In this document: positions 1 through 10,228 of the stretch, piece after piece
Layout: the number at the start of each line of letters is the position of its first letter
How positions within the stretch are numbered: position 1 is the stretch's first letter
Source of the DNA: Picocystis sp. L7
Lineage: Eukaryota; Chlorophyta; Picocystophyceae; Picocystales; Picocystaceae
Length of the DNA stretch: 64,000 nt
NCBI GenBank assembly: GCA_020975725.1
Contig: QXJR01000007.1
Location: forward strand, 496,001 to 560,000
Reading direction: 5' to 3'
Made by a program: the position numbers and the translations under genes
The notes under the pieces: generated by a model
Seen by the model: only the letters and a program-made list of their open reading frames with translations
Database searches by the model: none
Told to the model about the DNA's origin: nothing

Positions 1-1777
1 GCTTGGTCACTTGCGGAGAAGCTAAATGGGTCTCTCACATTGATCACCGGCAGAAACTAGTGCTTCGTCCTTAACGCAAAGTGACTTTTTCTTCAAAGGA
101 AGATAATAATCGGCGACTGTGAAAGGAAAATGTTAGGATCGTATTGGCCTTTGGAATGCATTCCCATCCAGGAACTTTTCCTACGGGTAAGGGTACTTAA
201 TCTCTTGGGCACCATAATGATTTTTAAGTTGTTTTTTGGGTTCATGGCCCAAGGTCGCCTTTTGAGCACCTCCAAGCTTTTGAGGTGAGCTTCCTTCGTA
301 AGACTAGATGTTAGGAGTTGCGGTTCCACCTCCTGACTGGAAAGGGTATATACTGAATAGAGCGACCCCCCCCCCCCCCTCCCTTGTGTTAGGTGGAATT
401 GATTGTAGCGGTTCAAAGTCACAAATCTGGTTATCACCACCTAGGACATTGATGATGGGTCATTTCCGGAAAATCTATTGCCGAAGACTTGCTTTCAAAT
501 CCATTTCGGTATGAAGATGTGGGAGGGTCTACCCCTACCATTAAAACGTTGGTGGATATGCGATATTTATCTCAAAGAACCATTCAAATATGCCATCCGA
601 CTGACTCTTTTCAGAACAAGTGTTGACTCATCCTCTCACACCCAAACAACTCAATCGACCTAGGTAAAACAATTGTGATGTGTTGAGGGTTAGAGTCGTA
701 TAGAAAAAGCGAGAAGCGTTAAAAATGTATTCCTTCCTTCCTTGTTTACTCATGCATGGGAGCGGCCTGCGCTTGCACTTGAGAATGCAAAATTTCCATG
801 CGACAAAACAGTGAAGGCAGAGTCATTGCACCCACGTGGACAAGGAGGATTAGTGCCGTCTTTGGCGGGTTCAAGCCAAGTGACAAGCTCGGGACATTGA
901 GAGTTTACAAAAAAGACTACAAGCTCTAATGGTCTTCCAAAAATATGTCAAGCCAACCCCAAAAATTACAAGCGTGCTCGCTAGATGCGAGCCCACCACT
1001 CACCCTAGAAGATTAAATATCATTTATACACCTACCGCAAAACACATCGTTCTTTACAGAATGCTTGAAGAAATTTCCTGAAGCCCTTCCTAGCGAGGAT
1101 AGGTCTAGCATACTATGGAAGAGTTGTAATGGATGAGTTCATGCCGTGGAAACAATGCCCTCCAACTTCCCATTCCTCAACACCGGTTGTTTGACTGCCC
1201 CAATCATGCGGGTGGTGCATGACAAGCCTTGGTACTTATGCAAATGTGGAGTTAGTTGCAATAAAGTTGCAACTTGTAGTAGAGGTTATTATTCGCGAGG
1301 AAAGCACTTCCACCTTGGTCGAACAAGGCAACCTAGATGATCATGAAGAGCACATTTGTTCCATTGAATTCGCACAAGCTACAAGACCACAAACACCCAT
1401 AACTAGCTTGGATTCCGTGATAAGGCTACATATGCGCTTGACACAGCATTGACGCACACTATAGAAAGCTCACACAATCTTGCTTGTGAGCATCCTTCTA
1501 CCCTGCGTCCTGAACCTACTTGCACACCTCCAACTCCCCAATCGTAGGTTACCCCCCCAACTCCAGTTGCCGCAGGGACAATGCACCGTGGACGAGTTCT
1601 GCATCGAACGGAAGATTTCTCGGTGTCGAAATTTAGGATCAAAACGGTACCACAAAGACCGAACGGTACACGAGGAAAACTCGTGCGACTGGATTGGCCC
1701 CTCACATAGACGAAAGTGCGCATGGTAGGTGGAGATACCTTGCGAAAAAGGCAAAGCAAAAGATCGGAAAGGCAAAT
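1..1777. other. No supportable gene
   Basis: No frame here resembles a known protein; short frames overlap on both strands without coding character. A run of 14 C lies at 366-379. The last 250 bases before the YdjM-like gene become richer in GC and probably hold its promoter and leader. Confidence 0.5.
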
Positions 1778-2548
1778 ATGCCTGGCCCAGGAAGCCACCT
1801 GACATACGGTCTCGGCGTGGGCGCTACGCTTATGCACGTTTCAGAGGGGAATTTCTCTCACCTTCACGCTCTTGTCTTCGCTCTGAATGGCTGGCTAGGG
1901 CCTGACATCGGTAGCTTCTTTGAATGGACCCTTCAACAACACAGCCCGAAACTAGGGACGTTCGTCATGGACATTGTCCACCATCCTCTGGGGTATGCGC
2001 TCTCGCTTGGCGTTCCCATGGCAATCTTCTACAAGCGATTGTCCAGCATACTGTCTACGGGAACGAAGAAATCCTTGTCCCTTGCGCATTCGGCAATGCT
2101 AGTGGTGGCAGGCGGGCTCTCACACTTCACTCTTGATATCCCCTTTGAAGAAAACGGAGCATCAAGCCAACAAAAGTGGATCCTTAGCACAGGTTGGTGG
2201 TCTGGGAAACCGGCTATGGACCTTATGACCATCACCGTTGTGGGTGGTCTGAGTTCAGGAATGGTGGCTGGTTTCTACCATATCGGCCGCTCAGCCGTGG
2301 AAAAGAATGGGCGGTTGATAGAGGGTCCACTGAAGACTCATCTGCTGTTGTTGACCACCTCTGGGGTGTACGTGCTCTGGTGCTATTATTGCATGTACCT
2401 GGTTTCCCCTCGAGTCCCCGCAGTTGGAGAAGAGGCAGATTTGGGAGTGCTATATTTTGTGTGGGTCTACATCTTGCTGCCACTTGGATTGTGTAGCCTA
2501 AGCATGAATAGGAAGGAAAGTGGTAACCGCGAGGACAGCATAGTGTGA
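1778..2548 (+). CDS. YdjM/DUF457-like multipass membrane protein (putative metal-dependent hydrolase)
   Basis: The frame is open from a TTG at 1694, but the first ATG is at 1778 and begins MPGPGSHLTYG, which I take as the start (256 residues). The N-terminal half is rich in histidines (residues 7, 20, 28, 30) followed by NGWLGPDIGSFFEW, which resembles the G-L-L-P-D-I-D signature of YdjM/DUF457 membrane proteins. A later HH pair and the segment GGLSHFTLDIPFE match the family's second histidine/aspartate motif. About five hydrophobic segments are visible, the last two near the C terminus. Members are predicted metal-dependent hydrolases of membranes, but the substrate is unknown. The gene runs towards RPS2 tail to tail with only 38 bases between stops. 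Family assignment rests on motif resemblance and is moderate; an unrelated histidine-rich membrane protein is possible. Confidence 0.55.
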   Translation: MPGPGSHLTYGLGVGATLMHVSEGNFSHLHALVFALNGWLGPDIGSFFEWTLQQHSPKLGTFVMDIVHHPLGYALSLGVPMAIFYKRLSSILSTGTKKSLSLAHSAMLVVAGGLSHFTLDIPFEENGASSQQKWILSTGWWSGKPAMDLMTITVVGGLSSGMVAGFYHIGRSAVEKNGRLIEGPLKTHLLLLTTSGVYVLWCYYCMYLVSPRVPAVGEEADLGVLYFVWVYILLPLGLCSLSMNRKESGNREDSIV

Positions 2549-2586
2549 AGTTTCTCTCAGCTTGGAAATTGACCTAGATAACAGAT

Positions 2587-3381
2587 TTAAAAAGCAGGTG
2601 CTTCCTCGACCTTCGGTGCTCCAGATGTAGGCTTGGCCAACACATCCGTGAATTCCTGAGCTGGGGGTTTGATCAGCTTGGTTTCCTTCCACAAGTCTGG
2701 AGTGAGGAAAGCATATGTCTTGTTCAAAGCATCTATGGTAGCCTTGACGAAGTTGCCCATGGTTTTGGTTTGGCCAGTCGAGCAAGTGAAAACATCCTCA
2801 ATACCTGCCATCTGCAGCACTTTCTTGGAGGCAGGAGCAGCCACAAGACCAGCCCCACGAGGTGCAGGCACGAGGCGCACACTAACTGATCCGCACTTGC
2901 CAGTGACCTTCGTAGGCACAGTGTGGGGGTCTCCAAGCTTGGAACCCCAGTAGCCTCTGCGGATGGGCATGATATTCAGCTTTGCTAAAATAATGGCACC
3001 ACGGATTGCTGTGGCCACTTCCTTTGCACTCTTCACGCCCAAACCTACATGACCATTTTCATCTCCTACCACCACGAACGCCTTGAACCGTGTGCGCTGC
3101 CCAGCACGGGTCTGTTTCTGAACGGGCATGATCTTCATGACTTCATCCTTCAGGGAAGGCCCCAAAAAGTGGTCTACGATCTGATGCTCCTTGACAGGAA
3201 GAGAGAAGAGATAGATCTGTTCCAGCGATTTGATCTTCCCTTGTTGTACGAGTCGTCCAAGCTTGGTCACGGGGACCCAGACGTCTTCTTCATCCTTCCG
3301 GCCTCGAGGACGTCCGCGACCACGTCCACGTCCACGACCGCGATCACCGAATCCTCTCGAGAATCCACCACGGTCGGCCAT
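2587..3381 (-). CDS. RPS2: 40S ribosomal protein uS5 (RPS2)
   Basis: A component of the small cytosolic ribosomal subunit at the mRNA entry site, involved in decoding fidelity. The 264-residue product starts [15 protein letters not shown], with the Arg/Gly-rich N-terminal tail typical of eukaryotic uS5 (a target of arginine methylation in the family). It continues with [11 protein letters not shown], the S5 N-terminal double-stranded-RNA-binding fold ([20 protein letters not shown]) and the C-terminal S5 domain ([16 protein letters not shown]). I chose ATG 3381 over the in-frame GTG at 3417 because the conserved tail begins there. No intron is present. The stop is TAA. The gene diverges from the tRNA-Arg and ferroportin genes across a GC-rich upstream region. 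Confidence 0.97.
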   Translation of the reverse strand: MADRGGFSRGFGDRGRGRGRGRGRPRGRKDEEDVWVPVTKLGRLVQQGKIKSLEQIYLFSLPVKEHQIVDHFLGPSLKDEVMKIMPVQKQTRAGQRTRFKAFVVVGDENGHVGLGVKSAKEVATAIRGAIILAKLNIMPIRRGYWGSKLGDPHTVPTKVTGKCGSVSVRLVPAPRGAGLVAAPASKKVLQMAGIEDVFTCSTGQTKTMGNFVKATIDALNKTYAFLTPDLWKETKLIKPPAQEFTDVLAKPTSGAPKVEEAPAF

Positions 3382-4099
3382 CTGCAGTTGGCGAAGCAAG
3401 CGACCGTCAGCGTCCACCTTCTCGCCGCTCCATCCGAAACCCTGGCCTCGCGAAACCCTGGCATTGCAGTTCTGTCAAACCGTCCCAGAGAGCCCGGTCT
3501 CCCTTCGCACGACCAGTTGTTCCCCCTTCGGTAAGGAGCGTGCATTGATGGAGGGTCGACGCAAACCGTGCGAACCAGGCGCGAATCGCGGTTGTTGCAA
3601 CCTTCTTCCCAAAGACGATCCCCTGCACCGCGGTATTTCCACCTTTTCTCACCGCCGTTCCCCGTGGTTCCAATCGTTCGTGTTCTACACCCGCCCTCGC
3701 GTATGTCGTCCTCTACGGCGATGCGTTCGTTCCGTGTCTGCGCACCTTTACGCGCAAAGGAGTCGCGCTTGCTGTGGTGTCGCCGCCGCCGCTTCGCTGA
3801 GAAAGGGGAGACGGCGGCGGTTTCGATCCCGGGTTCCTCTGGGGAAGGTGAAAGGGAACGACCCGGTCTCCCTCCCTTTGGGAAAGGGGTTCTGTCGTAG
3901 GGGGAAACAGGAAAGGGAACCCGGGGACAAATCATCCCCGGAATCGTCGATCACCGGGGGAAACGTCCGGTTTGAAGGAAAGATACCGGACGAAGGGAAA
4001 GGAGAACGTCCCCATTGAAGTCAGAAGAAATCAGACATCTCACCCTTCATACATTTTTAAGACTCCCAAACTGGCACCTTTAACCGAGGTGAAGCCCTC
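3382..4099. promoter_or_regulatory. GC-rich upstream region of RPS2
   Basis: About 700 bases between the RPS2 start and the tRNA. The plus strand has many GGGAAAG/CCCTTTCC-type runs and CG-rich patches, for example 3830-3960. Long open frames here on both strands reflect composition and have no recognisable product. It probably contains the RPS2 promoter and 5' leader; no individual site can be called. Confidence 0.4.
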
Positions 4100-4171
4100 G
4101 GCTCCATGGCCCAATGGATAAGGCGTCGGTCTACGGAACCGAAGATTCGAGGTTCGATCCCTCGTGGAGTC
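4100..4171 (+). tRNA. tRNA-Arg (anticodon ACG)
   Basis: A 72-base cloverleaf can be folded by eye. The acceptor GGCTCCA pairs with TGGAGTC (one G-T wobble), the D arm is GCC/GGC, the anticodon stem TCGGT/ACCGA encloses loop CTACGGA (anticodon ACG), and the T arm CGAGG/CCTCG encloses TTCGATC. There is no intron and no encoded CCA. The A box (around 4107-4118) and B box (GGTTCGATCCC, about 4151-4161) are the internal Pol III promoter. The sequence closely resembles eukaryotic cytosolic tRNA-Arg(ACG). It sits between the divergent RPS2 and ferroportin genes. Confidence 0.95.
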
Positions 4172-4252
4172 ATACTCTCCACTGCGGAAATTGTCCGCAA
4201 TGACGTACACTAGCCATGCAGGGGATACACACCCTGACAGGACAGCCAATTC

Positions 4253-4258
4253 TTTTTT
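4253..4258 (+). terminator. Candidate Pol III terminator (T6)
   Basis: The first run of four or more T residues downstream of the tRNA. It is 81 bases past the mature 3' end, which would give an unusually long 3' trailer unless a weaker signal is used. Confidence 0.4.
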
Positions 4259-5082
4259 CGCCTTCGCACGTTGGTAGTGGCCCGATCGATGTTTACTGTA
4301 CCTCTGGATGGCGCGGGAAGTACCCGCGACAGACAACGACAACGCACCTGGACAGCAGCCGGAAAAACGGGCGATAGGCCAAGCTATGCAAAGGATGCAT
4401 TTCCCTACGATAATTGTCCTCCTCCCATCTTCCATTGTAATGTATAAGGTGCATTGCCGCGAAATAAACCGTGGTGGACTATGCTTGGCGGTGAGCAAGA
4501 ACAACCGGTGTCTGGATATGAACAGGAAACCTCAACCGTTCCTTTAAGGATGGATATGGAATTGTCTCCCGTAGCGCATGTTGTGCACGAGATAGCTTGC
4601 GTCTTGCTCTTTCCATGCTCCGTCTGCCCGTACCTTTGGCAACTCCGTCTTCGCTGGAAGAATCCGACCTGGTCTTGGACAGTTGATTCTCTCGATCACT
4701 CGTTGCCCTTTCCTTGGGGCCTACCTGGTGGTTTGTGTGTCCGAGGGGGTCAGTTGTACACCTCAACAGTCGGGTTCGCTTCGGCTTTCCAACCGAAGAT
4801 CCTAAGGGTTGACACGAGCCTCAATCGGGAAGGAAAAAGGATCGAACGGATACGACCATCCTCGCCAAGACAAGAAAGACGCGAAGGAAAAAGTTCAAAG
4901 CTCGCGACCAATTTCCGCAGTGGAGTTCACGCGTGCTCGGGAAGATCCTTCCCACGAGGCCAGACGAAGTCGGCCGTTGAAGAGGGGAAGGGCCGTGCCG
5001 GGAAGGCTACCCTACACCTCAACCTGGAAATTCCGGACAAGGCGTTGATGGTGGAACCTGTGCGATCAGGGACGCCAGCGCA
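4259..5082. other. Intergenic region upstream of ferroportin gene
   Basis: About 820 bases with no recognised gene. A 250-codon plus-strand frame (4454-5206) crosses it but has no family resemblance, is rich in Arg/Ser/Pro, and overlaps the ferroportin start in another frame, so I treat it as fortuitous. It presumably includes the promoter and leader of the downstream gene. Confidence 0.45.
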
Positions 5083-6720
5083 ATGCGATCGATACTTGAC
5101 CAATCCGCTGGCCCTCGAAAGCTGCACAAGCGAGGACTCAGGGAGGGGTGTGTGCACTGTACGTCGTTCCAACATCGAACGTCAGGCCCTTGGAGCACCA
5201 ACATAGGGATCAGATCTTTCTCACACTCAACCCTGGAAACAACACCTTTTGGGCACGCACCATCTCTGCTTGGTAAGCATTCCAGCAGAGATGCAGCAGT
5301 TGTCAAATGCCAGTCAGACAAACAAGTGGACAGGGATGTAGCAAAACAAGAAGCTGCCCTCTTTCCCCTCTACACAGAGTACTTGCTTGCCTGCCTAACT
5401 GAGCGGACATGGCGTTTTGCGGTGCCTCTTATTCTATCCACACGACCAGATTCAATGTCTGCTGTGGCAATCGTCGGGTTCATTGGCCAGCTTGCATGCT
5501 TTTTGATTGGCCCAATAATCGGCAATGTCCTTGATAATCTTCCAAGATACACGGGATTGATCACTTTCACTGTCCTTCAAGCATTGGCCATATCCCTTCA
5601 AAGTGTGTTGCTCTGGGGTCTCACTTCCAATCCTTCCACTCAAAGTCTTCTGATGAATCCAATGTTTGTCGGACTGTGCTTCGTGCAAGTGCTAGATAGA
5701 CTCGCCGCTCTAGCAACTGACGTGTCCGTTGAACGGGACTGGATTGTTCGCTTAGTGGGGCGTAAGCGACCAATTGCTCTTGCTAAAGCAAACTCAGTTC
5801 TCCGGAGGATCGACTTATTATCCGAATTTGCCGGCCCCTTGATGTTAGGCACTGCAATTGCTTCAATCCACTGCTCAAATGTACTACCTGTGGTTGCATT
5901 AATGGTCATCTCGGCTGTACCCATCAAGGTTTTGCTATTGAAGAACGTGGTTCGAGAGGGTGGTGATGTATTGGAAAAAGCTGCTGTCCCCGAAAACGTG
6001 CTCCAGACAGCTAACAACGATAGCAAGAACTTGGTACAGGCGGTCGTTGATACTTGGAAGATCTACCTGAAGCAACCAATATGCGCGACTAGTGTTGCGT
6101 TAATTCTTGTCTTCTCAAATGCGGTTTTGACACCAGGTGGAGTTATGACGGTTGTGCTGACGCAACAGGGAATAGACGGAAAGGGAGTTGCTGGCTTCAG
6201 AACCGCGTGTGCCGCTGTAGGCTTTGTTTCCACGCTCCTGCTTGCACCCATGATCAGGAAATTTGGACTTATTGGAGCCGGCGCTCTTTCCTTGTTGATT
6301 ATGAATTTGTGTTTGGTGCCGGCTGCCGTGATCCATAACTCGTTCTTGATGGGTCAGGGTCCGGTACAGGCAGCATTGCACGGAATCAATGCACCGCTGT
6401 GGATATTCTGTGCCGTTATTGCATTTTCCCGCTTCGGTTTATGGGCTTATGATATGCTTGAATCTCAAATGTTTCAGATGCTTGTACCTTCAGCAGAAGC
6501 AAGTACTGTCAGTTCCGTGGAGCTTGCACTGTGCAGCCTTGGGGAGTTATTGATGTTAGGCCTTGTTGCAGCCCTCTCCGGGCATTTTGCGGAGCTCGTG
6601 TGGCTTTCCGCCGGGTTTGTAGTATTATCGCTTGTCGTCTACCTGGTATGGATGTACAGAGGAGCAGAAAAAAATAATCCTGAAATTGGGAGAGGAGGTG
6701 CCTTGACTGCAGCCGTATGA
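5083..6720 (+). CDS. Ferroportin-like metal exporter (IREG3/MAR1-like)
   Basis: A 545-residue product with an N-terminal extension of about 90 residues, then ten or more hydrophobic segments from about residue 95 on. The opening membrane region (LTERTWRFAVPLIL, then GPIIGNVLDNLPR) matches ferroportin (SLC40) proteins, including the conserved D-x-x-x-R/G-N stretch after TM2. GFRTACAAVGF and FSRFGLWAYDMLESQMFQ match the C-terminal half. Ferroportins export divalent iron or related metals. The plant IREG3/MAR1 branch is in the plastid envelope, and the basic, Ser/Thr-containing leader here would suit organelle targeting. The start is the only ATG before the first membrane segment that leaves a plausible leader. 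The gene is intronless. Subcellular location and metal are inferred. Confidence 0.85.
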   Translation: MRSILDQSAGPRKLHKRGLREGCVHCTSFQHRTSGPWSTNIGIRSFSHSTLETTPFGHAPSLLGKHSSRDAAVVKCQSDKQVDRDVAKQEAALFPLYTEYLLACLTERTWRFAVPLILSTRPDSMSAVAIVGFIGQLACFLIGPIIGNVLDNLPRYTGLITFTVLQALAISLQSVLLWGLTSNPSTQSLLMNPMFVGLCFVQVLDRLAALATDVSVERDWIVRLVGRKRPIALAKANSVLRRIDLLSEFAGPLMLGTAIASIHCSNVLPVVALMVISAVPIKVLLLKNVVREGGDVLEKAAVPENVLQTANNDSKNLVQAVVDTWKIYLKQPICATSVALILVFSNAVLTPGGVMTVVLTQQGIDGKGVAGFRTACAAVGFVSTLLLAPMIRKFGLIGAGALSLLIMNLCLVPAAVIHNSFLMGQGPVQAALHGINAPLWIFCAVIAFSRFGLWAYDMLESQMFQMLVPSAEASTVSSVELALCSLGELLMLGLVAALSGHFAELVWLSAGFVVLSLVVYLVWMYRGAEKNNPEIGRGGALTAAV

Positions 6721-7162
6721 GTGTCTGTTGATATGTCATGTGGGGCTTGCATGCCAATGGGACCAGGGATGCTGAGCACTCACTGTCCAATCATGCTTAA
6801 AGTTTTTACTCTGGACCTTTGTGGCAAATGTGCTATTCTGTGTGCAGCTGTATTCTCGTTTAATTCTTTCGATTTTTGCCTCTGCCTGTTTGGTTTTGTT
6901 CCAGTGACCCACCTCGAAAGCATGCCTCACAACGAATTTGGTAGCTTTTTTATTTGTGGCACTGATGCCTTTTGGTCTTGGTGCAACTCCTCCCTCCACC
7001 TTGCTCCGAGCTTGTGACCCCCCATCTTCTCTCCGGGTAGTCGCAGCACCCTTCGCCTCCATCGATGTGTTCCCTCACTGAACGGAAGAATCTGGCTTGG
7101 AGCATCCACTCGTGTGCCACACGCAGGAAAGGGCGCGTGCGTTCGAAGACCGCACGCCGGGA
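6721..7162. other. Intergenic region, no gene seen
   Basis: About 440 bases between two co-directed genes, holding the 3' end of the ferroportin transcript and the promoter and leader of the peptidase gene. The T/C-rich stretch at about 6820-7010 has no recognisable feature. Confidence 0.4.
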
Positions 7163-7735
7163 ATGTGGAAAGATTCGTGGAAGAAGTTAATCGGCGCCAT
7201 CCCTCTGTTACTCACCATTGACGATCTGTTGGTGAGTTCTTGTGAAGTCCGCGGGAGGTCCATGCAGCCAACACTAAACCCAGGCACGTCTACCTTCAAC
7301 GACAGGGTGATCGTTGACAAATTGAGCATAAAGTTGCACCAATACCGCTGTGGTGATGTGGTGGTGGTTCGGGCACCAGACGATCCACACGCGCTGCTGG
7401 TGAAGAGATTGCGAGCCTTGGAAGGGGATTGGATTCGGACACCTGGATCCTTAGGAATGACACAGATACCAAAGGTGAGGCAACAGTACCGTTTCGCTCG
7501 AACACCAGCAACCGTGTGGCTAACCTTACACATGCGATTCCCTAAACACTGGCAGGGACATTGCTGGTTGGAGGGCGACAACCCATCACATAGCCAAGAC
7601 TCAATAAGCGTGTACGGTCCAGTTCCATTGGCATTGATTGATGGAAGAGTGACGCACGTTTTTTGGCCACCAGGAAGGTTTGGGAAAATAGGAGGTAAAG
7701 CGCAGGAGACAAACTGGCCTACAGTATTCCAATAG
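7163..7735 (+). CDS. IMP2: Mitochondrial inner membrane protease subunit 2-like (S26 signal peptidase)
   Basis: A 190-residue member of the S26 signal peptidase family, which in mitochondria cleaves sorting peptides of intermembrane-space proteins. One membrane segment near residues 8-20 is followed by the catalytic serine motif GRSMQPTLNPG and, about 45 residues later, the lysine motif LVKRLRALEGDWI. The C-terminal box WLEGDNPSHSQDSISVYGPVP is the family signature including the D-N/S-x-S-x-D-S-x-x-Y/F-G-P block. The start is ATG 7163, giving MWKDSWKK before the membrane anchor. An upstream ATG at 7097 would add 22 residues without family similarity. An insertion between the lysine and C-terminal boxes makes it slightly longer than yeast Imp2. 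The gene ends with tandem TAG TAG and converges on PP7. Confidence 0.9.
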   Translation: MWKDSWKKLIGAIPLLLTIDDLLVSSCEVRGRSMQPTLNPGTSTFNDRVIVDKLSIKLHQYRCGDVVVVRAPDDPHALLVKRLRALEGDWIRTPGSLGMTQIPKVRQQYRFARTPATVWLTLHMRFPKHWQGHCWLEGDNPSHSQDSISVYGPVPLALIDGRVTHVFWPPGRFGKIGGKAQETNWPTVFQ

Positions 7736-8136
7736 TAGCACGCACACGAGCTGGTGTTTTTGAATCAATCAAAAGGTGCATGGACAGAAAATGAGTGTTT
7801 TGAAGAGTATCGATGCACAAAGTCACCTTGTATGCAATCAGGAGTGCAGCATGATTTTTATTTTTAGAAGATGCATTGTAGAAAGAATCAGAGCCCAGCA
7901 TGGAGATGTGCAATGGTGCAGGCCTTTGACAGCGAAGATGGTAGCAAAGCAGTCTATACATACAAAATATGCATGTTTATTTCACCTTCATCCGGAGTGC
8001 AAACATTATCGATGTAGGAAATGTGTCCTCTGCGCAAACCAGTATTCTACTTCATAGCAGATCTTCCACATGCGATTGCCTTTAAACAAAAATAGTAAAC
8101 AAACTACCGAAGGACTCAGGATGGCACACAATTATT
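7736..8136. other. Convergent 3' region between IMP2 and PP7 genes
   Basis: About 400 AT-rich bases separating two convergent stop codons. No gene or clear signal is seen; it presumably contains both polyadenylation sites. Confidence 0.4.
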
Positions 8137-9723
8137 TCAATGTAGCATGTGCTCAACATGACCATCAGAGCTATCTTGTGTTTCAAAACCTTCAATTGTT
8201 TCAAATTCAGATTGTTTGGGAACGACCTGTCCAGATTTTGCAGGTTTTTGCAGCCTTGCGTGTTCTGCGCTTGAATTCTTCTGAAGAAGAAATGGGCTTG
8301 GGTCAAGCTGTGCATCACTGGGTGTTGCAGGAAACTCGCATTCGCTTAAACTCATAAAGTGGTTAGGTGACGAAATATGTCTTTCAGACATGGCAGCAAC
8401 AGGGAAATCAATATCTGAGTCAGGGGCATCTGATGCATAGTACTGTTTTGCCATTGGTCGAGGATGAACTGCTTCAAACTGTATCGCTTGTGGAGTTGCC
8501 CAATCCGGAGTACGAAGTATCAGAAACGCGCCTTTGTTCCTTGTTCTCAATGCTTCATCCTCCACGAACTGTGGATAATCTGGGGCACTAAAAACTGTCA
8601 CTAGTTGCCCAGCTTGAACGTCATGGTCGACACTAAAACCACCAGACAAATCTGGAAGATTTGGTCTCTTCGCCCTAGCATCTGGGCCTTCGTGGGAACG
8701 TATGATCAGCTTGATCCCTTCTGCTGTCATAAATTTCTCGGTGACATCTGGGCCAAACAACATGCCAATACCTCTTGTCCCGTTTTCAACCATTCCAAGC
8801 AAGTTTGTCGGGTCTGACCATAGTACGTCTGAAGCAGTTGAGGCAGAGCCCATCCCATTAGGGTCAGTTCCACCACGGCTTGCACTTCGCAGTTGTGTCA
8901 AGGACCCTACAGAGTTGAGCATATCCTGCTCCACAAATTCCCTTCCTATTGCTTTGCAAGAATTTGGCACACATGTGCTCCTGAAAAGTCCTCCATGCAA
9001 AACAAGTGTCACTTTGTTGATAACAGTGGCTAACGGTAGGACAGCGAAGACCTTTTTAAACATCCTGTACAGTTTGGCACCATCCTCGGCCCCATACTTA
9101 TCCATAACCTCTTTGTAAAATCCATACAGTCTCGTGCACGTTGACGATTCGTGGTTTCCCCGCAACATGACCACAGACTGTGGCCTTGACAACCTCATCA
9201 GCAGGACAGTTACAAATGTTTCAATCCCCCAAGCACCTCGATCGACATAGTCCCCGTTGAAAACAATCATCCTTTCATCTGATGGGTTCCCAGCAAGACG
9301 AAGAAGATGCATCAAATCTGTGAATTGTCCGTGTGTATCTCCAACGACAACGATTTCTTTGAGCGAAGGTGCAGTGTTGACCTGCATCGGTTCGCCCAAG
9401 GTACAACTGTGTCAGTTCACTTCGACGTTTTACAACGCGCCTTCGTCACGATTGTACGCGATCGTGCCGTGGACTGCATCTTTTCTCACGCCTCGACTCA
9501 CTTCGATCACCGGAGGGAGCGATTTGAAGAGTTTAGCGGCCCATTGCAGCGTAGCAAGTAAGTTTGTCGCCGGAAGATTGTGGTGCAGAGCACGTGCGGT
9601 TCCAGCTTGAACGGCTTCGGCGATGTTCGCGATCGTTTCATCCGCTCCATCCACGTCGAGTGGCAGTGTCCTGCTTCTGTTCTCGGCGCTTTTCCTCCTT
9701 TGTCCTTCACGTAGGTTCCCCAT
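8137..9723 (-). CDS. PP7: Plant-type Ser/Thr protein phosphatase PP7
   Basis: Two exons: 9723-9502 and 9381-8137. The 120-bp phase-0 intron (9501-9382) starts GTGAGT and ends GATGCAG, joining PPVIE to VNTAPSLKEI. The product is 488 residues. PPP metallophosphatase motifs are intact: GDTHGQ, GDYVDRG, GNHE, LHGGLF, then IIRSHEGPDAR and FSAPDYPQF. The arrangement GIGMLFGPDVTEKF followed by IIRSHEGPDAR, and the long insert before VLWSDP, match land-plant PP7 rather than animal PPEF/RdgC, which carry EF hands. In plants PP7 is a nuclear, calmodulin-responsive phosphatase tied to blue-light and heat signalling; that role here is inferred. The acidic C-terminal tail (DAPDSDID) is also PP7-like. The start ATG 9723 is the first in-frame ATG upstream of exon 1's conserved part. 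It diverges from the Ccs1 gene. Confidence 0.93.
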
Positions 9724-10228
9724 GGCGGTTCTCAGGTGTGGTGCTCGCGTCCCTTTCCGATTTTTTGGGACGTGTCGTTTGTCGTGTGTGCATCCACCGA
9801 TGGACCGGGATGGAGTGGGGTGAAGGCTGCTGAATCGATGGACCGTCCATCCCTCCAACCCGGGTGAGATCCGGCTCATCCATCCTGTGCCCAGTAGCAC
9901 GGATCCCAACGATCGGAGTGGGCTCGGGTGGTCCCTGCTAGGTGCCCGACCACCCCATATCGGGGGAGACAGCCAGGATCGAACCGGACAGGGACCCCAA
10001 CCAGTCAATCCCACCCTCGTACTTGGGAACGCTTCCTTCGCGTCGGGTCGTCTTGGTCCCATCCTCCCTTGGGACAATCCGGGACAGCCAGCCTCCCCTT
10101 CCCGAGTGACGTAGGACCAGGGATCGAGTACGACCCAATCCAGCACGCAAGGGAAGCTCCCCCACCACCGCGCATCACCACAACACAAGCTGAAATTCGT
10201 GGCGAGGTGGGACGGACGCGCGAGAACC
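9724..10228. promoter_or_regulatory. Shared divergent promoter region, PP7 / Ccs1
   Basis: A 505-base GC-rich region between two divergent start codons, so both promoters must lie in it or overlap. Long open frames cross it on both strands without similarity. No TATA box is apparent at a convincing position. Confidence 0.5.

Noticed and set aside
4454-5206. A 250-codon plus-strand open frame upstream of the ferroportin gene
   Set aside because: No family resemblance, Arg/Ser/Pro-rich composition typical of GC-rich noncoding DNA, and it overlaps a convincing start in another frame.
9930-10000. A GGTTCGATCC-like T-arm on the minus strand suggesting another tRNA
   Set aside because: No matching acceptor stem or anticodon arm could be placed at the right distances.
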